From Burkholderiaceae bacterium (GTDB lineage Bacteria > Pseudomonadota > Gammaproteobacteria > Burkholderiales > Burkholderiaceae_E): a stretch of DNA of 25,277 bases. The position numbers were made by a program, and so were the translations under genes. Positions 7,103-14,175 of the stretch are shown piece by piece. The stretch lies in the NCBI GenBank assembly GCA_019428955.1, contig JAHYJF010000012.1, positions 1 to 25,277 on the forward strand, written 5' to 3'. Every line of letters begins with the position of its first letter. Positions within the stretch are counted from its first letter, which is position 1. A model generated the notes under the pieces. That model was not told where the DNA came from and searched no databases. It saw only the letters and a list, made by a program, of their open reading frames with translations.

Positions 7103-8135
7103 CAATTACTTCCTCCAGCCAGTCAATCAGTGCAGGTTCCGGGATCGCCTCGATCTCGAGGAACCAGCAACGATGGTCGGCAAACGAGCGGCATTTTACT
7201 GCGTCTTTCTCGGTCATCACGATTAAGCCCGACTTAATCCACCCGAGTCGCTGCTCGTCGAGGGCCTCGTGGTCACCAAGTTCCAGGGTCTCAGCCTCAA
7301 TTCCATTGGCCGCCAGCAGAGCGAAGAAACGGCTGGGATTGGCGATTCCTGCGACGGCCGTGATGGTGTCGCCTGGTTCCGCCAGGCCGGCGAATTGGGC
7401 CGGCTGAACCAGGCTCCGGGAGCCGTCGACCCGGCTGAAGCCCAGCGCCCTGATGTCGGAACGAAAGATCAGCGGATGCGCCCGCGGCGCCTTGGCGCCG
7501 TCGGTGAGCACCAGCGCATCCATGCGCGCCAGGTGCTCGGCCGGCTCGCGCAAGGGACCAGCAGGGAGCAGGTGGCCATTGCCCAGTCCGCGTCGATCGA
7601 ATAGGGCGATTTCGAGGCTGCGCGCCAGTCGGTCGTGCTGCAGGCCGTCGTCGCTGACGACGACATCGACCTCGGGGTGGCGCGCCAGCAGCAGCGCCAG
7701 TGCCTGGCCGCGGTCGGCTCCCACTGCCACCGGCAGGCCGGTCCGGCGCGCCAGGACCAGGGCCTCGTCGCCCGCGATTTCGGCCGTGGTGTCGGCGGCG
7801 ACCATGGTCACGGCGCCTGCCTGCCGGCCATGGCCGCGCACCAGCAAGCCGGGGTGGCGCCCGCGCCCGGCCAGTGCCCTCGCCAGCGCGCCCGCCAGCG
7901 GTGTCTTGCCGGCCCCACCGACCACCAGGTTGCCGACCACGACGAGTGGGACGGGCGGCGCCCTCAGGGCCTCGATGCGAGCGCGCTGGCGGCGGGCCAA
8001 CGCCGCGGTCAGTAGTTCGAGCGGGGCGAGCAGCCCGACGGCCAGTCTTGCAGCCGGTCCCGGGTCAGGATCGAACCACAGCCGGATCAGCGCGCGCTCG
8101 AGCGTGCGGCGGGGGGTAGTTGCGCTCTCCGCCAC
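7095..8135 (-). CDS. lpxK: tetraacyldisaccharide 4'-kinase
   Basis: LpxK phosphorylates the 4' position of the lipid A disaccharide precursor at the inner face of the cytoplasmic membrane. With a GTG start at 8135 it has 346 residues, close to the family norm. A hydrophobic N-terminal segment (about 28-47) gives membrane association. The P-loop GNLVVGGAGKTP is at 68-79, and VSDDGLQHDRLARSLEI and GNGHLLPAGPLREP follow. The usual SRGYGG after the P-loop helix is VRGHGR here. The frame stays open far upstream over exbD, but that extension is antisense-like noise: it has no LpxK homology, and GTG 8135 sits 8 nt after the exbD stop. It overlaps the Trm112 gene downstream. Confidence 0.94.
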   Translation of the reverse strand: MAESATTPRRTLERALIRLWFDPDPGPAARLAVGLLAPLELLTAALARRQRARIEALRAPPVPLVVVGNLVVGGAGKTPLAGALARALAGRGRHPGLLVRGHGRQAGAVTMVAADTTAEIAGDEALVLARRTGLPVAVGADRGQALALLLARHPEVDVVVSDDGLQHDRLARSLEIALFDRRGLGNGHLLPAGPLREPAEHLARMDALVLTDGAKAPRAHPLIFRSDIRALGFSRVDGSRSLVQPAQFAGLAEPGDTITAVAGIANPSRFFALLAANGIEAETLELGDHEALDEQRLGWIKSGLIVMTEKDAVKCRSFADHRCWFLEIEAIPEPALIDWLEEVIDG

Positions 8136-8143
8136 TGCGTCGG

Positions 8144-8575
8144 TCAGCGACCGGTCGCCGCCGGGTCGCTGCGCGCGGCGAACGATACCCGCGCCAGTCC
8201 CGCCTGGCGCGCGGCGTCGAGTACGCCGATCACGGCCTGGTGGCGGGCAGCGGCATCGGCTCGTATCACCAGAACCGCTTCCCGGTTGCCGACGGCAAGT
8301 CGGCTCAGTTCGGCGCTCAGCGCGGCAATGTCGGCAATCGGCGCGGCCGCGCCCTCGAGCACGTACTGGCCCTGTGCCGAAACTGCCACCACGATCTCGC
8401 TGGGCCGTGTCCCGGGCTTCTCGGCGCTGGCACCGGGCAAGTCGACCTGGAGTTCGGTGAACCTGGCGTAGGTCGTGCTCACCATCAGGAAGATCAATAT
8501 CACCAGCAGCACGTCGATCAACGGGATGAAGTTGATCTCCGGTTCCTCGCGGCGCAGTCCCCGCCGAAAGTTCAT
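8144..8575 (-). CDS. exbD: ExbD/TolR-family biopolymer transport protein
   Basis: A 143-residue inner-membrane protein with one N-terminal helix (about 17-38) and a periplasmic domain. The family signature is visible: EINFIPLIDVLLVILIFLMVSTTY, in which the aspartate carries protons for the ExbB-ExbD motor. The following VDLPGASAEKPG and the later VLVIRADAAARHQAVIGVLDAA block are typical of the TolR/ExbD periplasmic fold. Its ATG overlaps the exbB stop by 4 bp (ATGA), so the two subunits are probably coupled in translation. No tonB or tolA is seen nearby, so the partner energised by this motor cannot be named from the window. Confidence 0.92.
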   Translation of the reverse strand: MNFRRGLRREEPEINFIPLIDVLLVILIFLMVSTTYARFTELQVDLPGASAEKPGTRPSEIVVAVSAQGQYVLEGAAAPIADIAALSAELSRLAVGNREAVLVIRADAAARHQAVIGVLDAARQAGLARVSFAARSDPAATGR

Positions 8576-9177
8576 GGGCGCTCGCCCAGCACCGTGTCGA
8601 CCAGCCGAAGCGACTGCTGCTCCATTTCAACCAGGTAGCTGTCGACCCGTGCCCGGAAGTGCCGGTACGTGATCAGCGCCGGGATTGCGATCAGGATTCC
8701 CAGCGCGGTGTTGTAAAGCGCCACTGAAATTCCATGGGCGAGCACCTCGGGGTTTGACTGGCCCGGGACCTGCGAACCGAAAATTTCGATCATGCCGATG
8801 ACCGTGCCGAACAGTCCCATCAGCGGCGAGGTCGCGGCGATCGTGCCAAGCGCCGAGAAATACTTCTCGAGCTGGTGTGCGACCGAGCGGCCGGTTTCCT
8901 CCATCGCCTCCTTCATTGCGTTGCGACCTGCCTCGCGATAGCGCAATCCGCTAGCCAGGACCGCGCCGAGCGGCGAATTGGCGGCGAGCTTCTTCACCAG
9001 CGCGGGGCTGATCTGGTGGTTGCGATGGAGGAGGAACACTTCCTCGAGCAGGGCGGGCGGAATGATCCGAATGCGTTGCAGCGATATGAAGCGTTCGACG
9101 ATCAACGTAACCGCGACAACCGAGGTCACGATCAGGAACCATATTGGCCATCCGGCGGCATGAATCAGAGCAAACAA
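8572..9177 (-). CDS. exbB: ExbB/TolQ-family proton-channel protein
   Basis: A 201-residue inner-membrane protein with three helices (about 6-28, 110-135 and 150-175), forming the pentameric channel around ExbD. The family blocks are clear: AGWPIWFLIV at the N-terminus, then YFSALGTIAATSPLMGLFGTVIGMIEIF and SVALYNTALGILIAIPALITYRHF. The start is set at TTG 9177 because GGAGGT lies 6 nt upstream and the protein then begins MFALIHAAGWPIW, as in related betaproteobacterial proteins. An extension to 9285 would add a non-conserved basic stretch. It is the first gene of the run exbB-exbD-lpxK-Trm112-kdsB-adk. Confidence 0.92.
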   Translation of the reverse strand: MFALIHAAGWPIWFLIVTSVVAVTLIVERFISLQRIRIIPPALLEEVFLLHRNHQISPALVKKLAANSPLGAVLASGLRYREAGRNAMKEAMEETGRSVAHQLEKYFSALGTIAATSPLMGLFGTVIGMIEIFGSQVPGQSNPEVLAHGISVALYNTALGILIAIPALITYRHFRARVDSYLVEMEQQSLRLVDTVLGERP

Positions 9178-9515
9178 AACGAACCTCCAGGCTGGTGCGG
9201 GAGCGAGCTTCGGCCACCGCGAACATACCGCTCGACTGGGGTCGGGCACGGGTCGATTGTGGGGCGTTTTGGGCGCCGACAGCAAGTTGGCAGCTTGTTG
9301 CAGGAGTAATCAACAGATTCTGTGGACAACTCTGTGAAGATCTATCGAGTATGGGCCCGCGGGCGGCATGGTTTGGTTGCAGTACTGGTGTGCCTAAAAA
9401 ATAGACACAAAAAAGCCCTTCAAAAACAATAGCTTGTAGAATCCATTAGAGAGAGTTTGCGGGGCCGGCCAGAGTATGCGGGAGCGGCGGAGTCAGGTGC
9501 AAGGAGGTATGGTTT
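9178..9515. other. 338-bp intergenic region between divergent exbB and xseA
   Basis: This is the only stretch over 300 bp without a gene. It must hold the promoters of the exbB operon (minus) and xseA (plus). Near its middle is an 11-bp palindrome, ACAGATTCTGT (9313-9323), overlapping TGTGGACAA (9321-9329), whose reverse complement is one base from the DnaA-box consensus; TGTGAAGAT follows at 9333-9341. Between 9395 and 9430 there is an A-rich stretch, unlike its GC-rich surroundings. TTGGTT (9373) and TAAAAA (9395), 16 bp apart, form a weak candidate xseA promoter, and TAGAAT occurs at 9437. I see no ORF with family resemblance and no convincing RNA gene. Confidence 0.5.
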
Positions 9516-10811
9516 GTGGAAAGGGAACCGGGCAAGGACATCATGACGGGCGTTTCACGAGGCGAAAACCTGGCGCCGACAAGTGCCGCGCTGAGCGTTT
9601 CGCAGCTCAACCGCACGGTCGCCGGGCTGCTCGACCGGGGCCTCGGACCACTGCTGGTGCGCGGCGAAATTTCCAACCTGACCAGGGCGGCCAGCGGCCA
9701 CAATTACTTCACGCTCAAGGACGCCTACGCGCAGGTCCGGGCGGTGATGTTTCGTGGCCGCGCCCAGGCTTTGCGCTTTGTCCCGCGCGACGGCGACCAG
9801 GTCGAGGTCAACTGCAGTGCCTCGCTGTACCAGGCGCGCGGGGAGTTCCAGCTCACGGTCGAGGCGATGCGACCGGCGGGCGCCGGCGATCTCTATCGTC
9901 TTTTCCTCGAACTCAAGGAGAAGCTCGCGCTCGAGGGCTTGTTCGATCAGGAGCGTAAACGCTCGCTCCCGGCACCGCCGCAGTGCATCGGAATCGTGAC
10001 TTCGCCCCAAGCGGCGGCACTGCGTGACGTGCTCACCACGCTGGCAAGGCGCGCGCCCCAGGTACCGGTCATCGTCTATCCGACCCTGGTCCAGGGCACC
10101 GATGCTCCGGCCGCGATCGTGGCTGCCATCGCGAGCGCCGGCCGGCACGCCCGGTGCGACGTGCTGCTGATGGTCCGGGGTGGTGGATCGATCGAGGATC
10201 TCTGGGCATTCAATGACGAACGCGTGGCCCGGGCGGTGGCCAGTTCACCGATACCGATCGTGAGCGGCGTCGGGCACGAGACCGATTTCACCATCGTCGA
10301 CTTCGTCGCCGACCTGCGTGCCCCCACTCCGACCGCGGCGGCGGTCGCGGTGGTTCCGGAACGCGCTGAATTGCTCGCCCGAGTGCGGATCGGCGCCCAG
10401 GCCATGGCGCGCGCCATGGCGCGCAGCCTGCAGTCCCGCGAACAGGCGCTGGACGGTGCTGCCCGCCTGCTGCGCCCACCATCGGCGCAGTGGCGCGAAC
10501 GCGCCCAACGTCTCGACGCGTTCGCCCAGCGCAGTGCCCGGGCACTGCATTCAAGCCTCGAGCAGTGCGCGCAGCGGGCCAGGGCGTTCGCCGAGCAACT
10601 CGAACTGGTCAGTCCGGTGGCGGTCCTTGGGCGCGGCTATTCGATCGTGCGCGACCCAGGGCGCCGCGTTGTTCGCGAGGCTGCGCGGCTAAACTCCGGC
10701 GACGCGATCGAGGTGCTGTTTGCCGTCGGCGAGATTTCGGCACTGGTCACCGAAGTTCGCCCCGCGGAGAACGATGGCGCCGGGTTAATTCCACTTCGCG
10801 ACGACGGTTGA
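9516..10811 (+). CDS. xseA: exodeoxyribonuclease VII large subunit
   Basis: XseA is the catalytic subunit of exonuclease VII, which degrades single-stranded DNA into oligonucleotides together with XseB. The product has 431 residues. An N-terminal OB-fold (about 24-120) includes VRGEISNLTRAASGHNYFTL. The catalytic domain has IGIVTSPQAAALRDVL, RGGGSIEDLWAFNDE and GVGHETDFTIVDFVADLRAP followed by TPTAAA. A long alpha-helical, coiled-coil-prone region spans about 280-375, then VLGRGYSIV. GTG 9516 is preferred over ATG 9543 because a perfect AAGGAGGT lies 7 nt upstream of it. xseB is not in the window. It lies 66 bp upstream of sodB. Confidence 0.95.
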   Translation: MEREPGKDIMTGVSRGENLAPTSAALSVSQLNRTVAGLLDRGLGPLLVRGEISNLTRAASGHNYFTLKDAYAQVRAVMFRGRAQALRFVPRDGDQVEVNCSASLYQARGEFQLTVEAMRPAGAGDLYRLFLELKEKLALEGLFDQERKRSLPAPPQCIGIVTSPQAAALRDVLTTLARRAPQVPVIVYPTLVQGTDAPAAIVAAIASAGRHARCDVLLMVRGGGSIEDLWAFNDERVARAVASSPIPIVSGVGHETDFTIVDFVADLRAPTPTAAAVAVVPERAELLARVRIGAQAMARAMARSLQSREQALDGAARLLRPPSAQWRERAQRLDAFAQRSARALHSSLEQCAQRARAFAEQLELVSPVAVLGRGYSIVRDPGRRVVREAARLNSGDAIEVLFAVGEISALVTEVRPAENDGAGLIPLRDDG

Positions 10812-10835
10812 GCGCGACCCGCGGCGCTTCCCCGG

Positions 10836-10843
10836 CATACAAT
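10836..10843 (+). promoter_or_regulatory. candidate -10 element of sodB
   Basis: GCATACAAT-type sequence with TACAAT at 10838-10843, five of six matches to the -10 consensus, lies 34 nt before the sodB ATG. I see no matching -35 hexamer at 16-18 bp spacing, so an activator or a weak basal promoter would be needed. Confidence 0.3.
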
Positions 10844-10877
10844 GGTCTTCACCGCACCAACCAGAAAAGGAAGCGAG

Positions 10878-11456
10878 ATGGAACACAAACTCGACGCTCT
10901 GCCCTACGACATGGACGCCCTGGCTCCTCATATTTCCCGGGAAACGCTGGAGTTCCACTACGGCAAGCATCACCAGGCCTATGCCACCAACCTCAACAAC
11001 CTGATCACGGGAACCGAGTTCGAGAATTTCTCGCTCGAAGACGTCATTCGCAAGTCCTCCGGGGTGATCTTCAACAACGCCGCCCAGATCTGGAACCACA
11101 CCTTCTACTGGAAGTCGTTGTCGCCTGCCGGTGGCGGCAAGCCGAGCGGAGCGCTGGCCGCTGCCATCGAACGCAAGTGGGGCTCGGTCGAAGCATTCCA
11201 GGAAGCATTCACGAAATCGGCGATCGGCAACTTCGGATCCGGGTGGACCTGGCTGGTACGCAAACCCGACGGCTCGGTCGACATCGTCAATACCTCGAAT
11301 GCGGCCACGCCGCTGACCGGCGCCGATCAGCCACTGCTGACCTGCGATGTCTGGGAACACGCCTATTACGTCGACTACCGTAATCGCCGTCCGGACTACG
11401 TCGCTGCGTTCTGGAAACTGGTCAACTGGGAATTCGCCACGCAGAACTTCGCGTAG
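10878..11456 (+). CDS. sodB: iron superoxide dismutase
   Basis: SodB dismutates superoxide to oxygen and hydrogen peroxide in the cytoplasm. It has 192 residues. The metal ligands lie in EFHYGKHHQAY (His27), WNHTFYW, and DVWEHAYY (Asp and His). NNAAQIWNHTFYW marks the iron-type branch, because manganese enzymes usually carry GGHxNH-like residues there. ATG 10878, after AAAGGAAG, begins the conserved MEHKLDALPYDMDALAPHIS; the longer frame from 10842 adds non-conserved residues and is rejected. It lies downstream of xseA but has its own likely -10 element, and ends at a strong intrinsic terminator. Confidence 0.96.
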   Translation: MEHKLDALPYDMDALAPHISRETLEFHYGKHHQAYATNLNNLITGTEFENFSLEDVIRKSSGVIFNNAAQIWNHTFYWKSLSPAGGGKPSGALAAAIERKWGSVEAFQEAFTKSAIGNFGSGWTWLVRKPDGSVDIVNTSNAATPLTGADQPLLTCDVWEHAYYVDYRNRRPDYVAAFWKLVNWEFATQNFA

Positions 11457-11475
11457 CGGCTGCGACCCCAGTGAG

Positions 11476-11508
11476 CAACGGCGCCCCTGCGGGCGCCGTT
11501 GTGCTTTC
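11476..11508 (+). terminator. intrinsic terminator of sodB
   Basis: A perfect 11-bp stem, CAACGGCGCCC with GGGCGCCGTTG, closes a CTGC loop, and TGCTTTCT follows. It starts 19 bp after the sodB stop. The opposite strand lacks a T-tract, so it probably serves sodB more than the convergent DUF192 gene, whose stop codon touches its 3' edge. Confidence 0.8.
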
Positions 11509-12002
11509 TACGGCCGGGTCGGGGGAGGTGGGACGACAAACAACAGCGGATTGCGCAGGCGCTGGCCGGCGGAAATGCCGCGCCGGGCGAACCAGCCCCT
11601 CTCCATTTCGAGCGCAAAGCGCACCGGCTGGGACGAGCAGTGGCTGGTTTCGTCGAAGGGGGCCATTTCGGCGATGCTGACGATGCGGCCATCGTCGGCG
11701 AGGAAGGCGATCGACAGGGGGATGCGGGTGTTCTTCATCCAGAAGCACTCCTGGGAGCGTTCGTGGAAGACGAACAACATCCCCTCATTGCGTCCCAACG
11801 CCTCGCGATACATCAGTCCGGTGGCGCGGGTCCCGGGGTCGGCCGCGACCTCGGCTCGAATCAGGTGGATGCCGACCTCTAGTTCGACCTTCGGAAGGGG
11901 GGGGTTGGGGGACTGGGAGTGGGCAATGGTGGCGGCCGTGGCCAGCGCGCAGCCGATCAACCATAGGCTGACCGTCATCCTCGGTTTCGCGGGGATTGGC
12001 AT
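11508..12002 (-). CDS. exported DUF192-family protein
   Basis: A 164-residue protein of the DUF192 family, whose biochemical function is unknown. A signal peptide is visible: a basic n-region (MPIPAKPR), a hydrophobic core LWLIGCALATAATIA and a likely cleavage after AHS or nearby, so the mature protein should be periplasmic. Family blocks are VEVAxDPxxRATGLMYRE-like, GMLFVFHERSQECFWMKNT, IPLSIAFLADDGRIVSI and the closing ERGWFARRGISAGQRL. ATG 12002 is chosen because it gives the signal peptide its charged start; ATG 11978 is the next choice, and in-frame starts also occur at 12032 and 12041. No strong ribosome binding site separates these. It is convergent with sodB and divergent from icd. 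Confidence 0.8.
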   Translation of the reverse strand: MPIPAKPRMTVSLWLIGCALATAATIAHSQSPNPPLPKVELEVGIHLIRAEVAADPGTRATGLMYREALGRNEGMLFVFHERSQECFWMKNTRIPLSIAFLADDGRIVSIAEMAPFDETSHCSSQPVRFALEMERGWFARRGISAGQRLRNPLLFVVPPPPTRP

Positions 12003-12127
12003 ACCGTGCTCTGCTTGCTGGATCTGTCTCATCGGGACCATGTTACGCGCGGACACTCGATCGCCGGGCGCATCGTGGTGGCAAATCGGGCAGTGCCCGA
12101 GCACCAACGTCACGGACGCGATTGCGG

Positions 12128-12133
12128 CATAAT
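12128..12133 (+). promoter_or_regulatory. candidate -10 element of icd
   Basis: CATAAT, in the context GGCATAAT, lies 53 nt before the icd ATG, which would give a leader of about 47 nt. No clear -35 element is seen at the right distance. The heptamer GCATAAT is shared with the amidase and rhodanese upstream regions. Confidence 0.35.
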
Positions 12134-12186
12134 TCCACTTTTTGCGGAAGCGCGTCCGATCACAGCCCTATCGAGGAGTCCGAAGA

Positions 12187-13440
12187 ATGTACGAACACAT
12201 CAAAGTCCCGGAAAGCGGGCAGAAAATCAGGGTAAAAGCCGACTTTTCACTGGAAGTTCCGGATAACCCGATCATCCCGTACATCGAGGGCGATGGCACC
12301 GGCCGGGACATCACGCCGGTCATGATGAAGGTCGTCGATGCTGCGGTGGCTAAGGCCTACGGCGGCAAGAAGCAGATCCACTGGATGGAAGTCTACGCCG
12401 GCGAGAAGTCGATCAAGGTCTATGGCCCGGACGTCTGGCTGCCGGCCGAGACGCTGACCGCGCTGCGTGACTACGTGGTATCGATCAAGGGGCCGCTGAC
12501 CACCCCGATCGGCGGCGGCATCCGTTCGCTCAACGTCGCGTTGCGCCAGGAGCTCGATCTCTACGTTTGCCTGCGCCCGGTGCGCTACTTCAGCGGAGTG
12601 CCTTCACCGGTCAAGGAACCCCAGAAGACCGACATGGTGATCTTTCGCGAGAACTCGGAGGACATCTACGCCGGCATCGAGTTCGAGGAAGGTTCGGCCG
12701 GCGCCCGCAAGCTGATCGACTTCCTGATCAAGGAAATGGGCGTGCGCAAGATCCGCTTCCCGGAAACGTCGGGCATCGGGATCAAGCCGGTCTCCAAGGA
12801 AGGCACCACCCGGCTGGTGCGCAAGGCGATCCAGTACGCGATCGACAATGACAAGTCCTCGGTGACCCTGGTCCACAAGGGCAATATCATGAAGTTCACC
12901 GAAGGCGCCTTCCGGGACTGGGGCTACGAACTGGCGAGCACCGAGTTCGGTGCCAAGCCGATCGACGGCGGGCCGTGGTGCAGCTTCAAGAGCCCGAAGA
13001 CCGGTGGCGAGATCGTGATCAAGGACGTCATCGCCGATGCCTTCCTGCAGCAGATCCTGCTGCGCCCGGCCGAGTACAGCGTGATCGCCACGCTGAACCT
13101 CAACGGTGACTACGTTTCGGACGCCCTGGCCGCACAGGTCGGCGGCATCGGCATTGCTCCTGGCGCCAACCTGTCGGATTCGATCGCGGTGTTCGAGGCA
13201 ACCCACGGGACCGCACCCAAGTACGCCGGCAAGGACTACGTCAACCCGGGTTCCGAAATTCTCTCGGCGGAGATGATGCTGCGGCACATGGGTTGGACCA
13301 AGGCGGCCGACCTGATCATCAGTTCGATGGGCAAATCGATCCTGAGCAGGAAAGTGACTTATGACTTTGCGCGCCTGATGGATGACGCCACCCAGGTCTC
13401 ATGCTCCGGCTTCGGACAGGTGATGATCGACCACATGTGA
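12187..13440 (+). CDS. icd: NADP-dependent isocitrate dehydrogenase
   Basis: Icd oxidatively decarboxylates isocitrate to 2-oxoglutarate in the TCA cycle. The 417-residue product is collinear with the E. coli homodimeric enzyme. Substrate binding is marked by GGGIRSLNVALRQ, where Ser114 corresponds to the serine phosphorylated by AceK in enterics, by RENSEDIYAG, and by LVHKGNIMK with the catalytic lysine. HGTAPKYAGKD contains the Lys-Tyr pair that binds the 2'-phosphate of NADP, so NADP use is predicted. ATG 12187 begins MYEHIKVPESG and has GAGGAG upstream; the frame upstream of it is not conserved. No aceK is seen in the window. A strong terminator lies 84 bp downstream. Confidence 0.97.
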   Translation: MYEHIKVPESGQKIRVKADFSLEVPDNPIIPYIEGDGTGRDITPVMMKVVDAAVAKAYGGKKQIHWMEVYAGEKSIKVYGPDVWLPAETLTALRDYVVSIKGPLTTPIGGGIRSLNVALRQELDLYVCLRPVRYFSGVPSPVKEPQKTDMVIFRENSEDIYAGIEFEEGSAGARKLIDFLIKEMGVRKIRFPETSGIGIKPVSKEGTTRLVRKAIQYAIDNDKSSVTLVHKGNIMKFTEGAFRDWGYELASTEFGAKPIDGGPWCSFKSPKTGGEIVIKDVIADAFLQQILLRPAEYSVIATLNLNGDYVSDALAAQVGGIGIAPGANLSDSIAVFEATHGTAPKYAGKDYVNPGSEILSAEMMLRHMGWTKAADLIISSMGKSILSRKVTYDFARLMDDATQVSCSGFGQVMIDHM

Positions 13441-13447
13441 CCACTGC

Positions 13448-13469
13448 GCGACGGCGCTGATGCCGTCGC
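13448..13469 (+). repeat. hairpin just downstream of icd
   Basis: GCGACGGC and GCCGTCGC form a perfect 8-bp stem around a 6-nt loop, 7 bp after the icd stop. No T-tract follows, so it is more likely a 3' stabilising or pausing stem than a terminator by itself. A second imperfect stem (GCCCGCA with TGCGGGGC, about 13472-13496) follows it. Confidence 0.4.
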
Positions 13470-13523
13470 TGGCCCGCAGGCAGTAAATGCGGGGCTTTGA
13501 TCAGATTGGAGTTTTCGCTTGAG

Positions 13524-13573
13524 ATTGCCCCGCAGGGACTGGATTCAGCCAGCCACTGCGGGGCAATTTTTTT
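13524..13573 (+). terminator. intrinsic terminator of icd
   Basis: A perfect 12-bp stem, ATTGCCCCGCAG with CTGCGGGGCAAT, encloses a 20-nt loop with an internal CTGG/CCAG pair and runs into seven T residues. It is the strongest terminator in the window. It lies between convergent icd and the rhodanese gene; the opposite strand has no T-tract after the stem. Confidence 0.85.
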
Positions 13574-13598
13574 GGGGGGCGCGAAGGTGCCGAAGCTG

Positions 13599-14063
13599 TC
13601 AGCAGCAGGGCGCCCCTGAATCTTCGCCGGCGCAGCATGACGACTGCTCGGCGGAGCCTGACGGCGCGGATTTGCCCGAACAGCCACAGCCATGGGCCGC
13701 GGCATAAGCGGGTTGCGGAGCAGCTGGCCTGCTAACCGGAAATCCCTTGTGTGCCCATTTGGCGATGCCGCCCTTCATCGAGGCGACCTGGGTGTAGCCC
13801 TGGTGCATGAGGAAGTGGGTGACCATCATGCTGCGCTCGCCGACGTGGCAGGCCAGGACCAGTTGGCGGTCGCGCGGCAGCTCGTCGAAGCGGCGCTCGA
13901 ATTGGCTCATCGGCATGAGGACGATGCCCGGCACGTCAAACGCAAGTCTTTCCACCTCGTTACATTCGCGTATGTCGACGAGCAATGCGCCCTCGGCTAT
14001 CAGCTTGCGGCTGGTCGTTGGACAGACCTCACGGGCCGGTGGCAATTCAATTCTTGCGTTCAT
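13599..14063 (-). CDS. rhodanese-domain protein with cysteine-rich C-terminal tail
   Basis: A 154-residue cytoplasmic protein. Residues about 14-112 form a single rhodanese domain: LLVDIRE near 27-33, the active-site loop LACHVGERS with Cys72 as the likely sulfur carrier, and the closing GGIAKWAHKGFPV. A tail of about 40 residues follows, with six cysteines (126, 128, 143, 144, 153, 154) in CGC and two CC clusters plus a histidine. This suggests metal, persulfide or selenium handling, but that is inference. It could be a sulfurtransferase or an arsenate/metal-linked sulfur carrier. It is read from its own likely promoter near 14181, which carries a palindrome. It is convergent with icd. Confidence 0.88.
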   Translation of the reverse strand: MNARIELPPAREVCPTTSRKLIAEGALLVDIRECNEVERLAFDVPGIVLMPMSQFERRFDELPRDRQLVLACHVGERSMMVTHFLMHQGYTQVASMKGGIAKWAHKGFPVSRPAAPQPAYAAAHGCGCSGKSAPSGSAEQSSCCAGEDSGAPCC

Positions 14064-14175
14064 TGGTTCTCGGCAAGGAAGGACGGCGGCTCGCGGTCAG
14101 TCGCACAATAGGAAAGATGGTCCGCGGCCCGGGATGGCGGCCGCAAGAATCCAACCAGGGTCAGCTAATGCCTGG

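Noticed and set aside
7453..8460. 335-codon plus-strand ORF opposite lpxK and exbD
   Set aside because: Its composition is the arginine/serine-rich type of GC-rich shadow frames, and both opposite genes are intact.
8136..8630. Upstream extension of the lpxK frame
   Set aside because: It runs across exbD, has no LpxK homology, and GTG 8135 gives the normal protein length.
9311..9341. Replication origin suggested by DnaA-box-like 9-mers
   Set aside because: Only two imperfect boxes are seen, with no AT-rich unwinding element and no dnaA, dnaN, gidA or parAB nearby.
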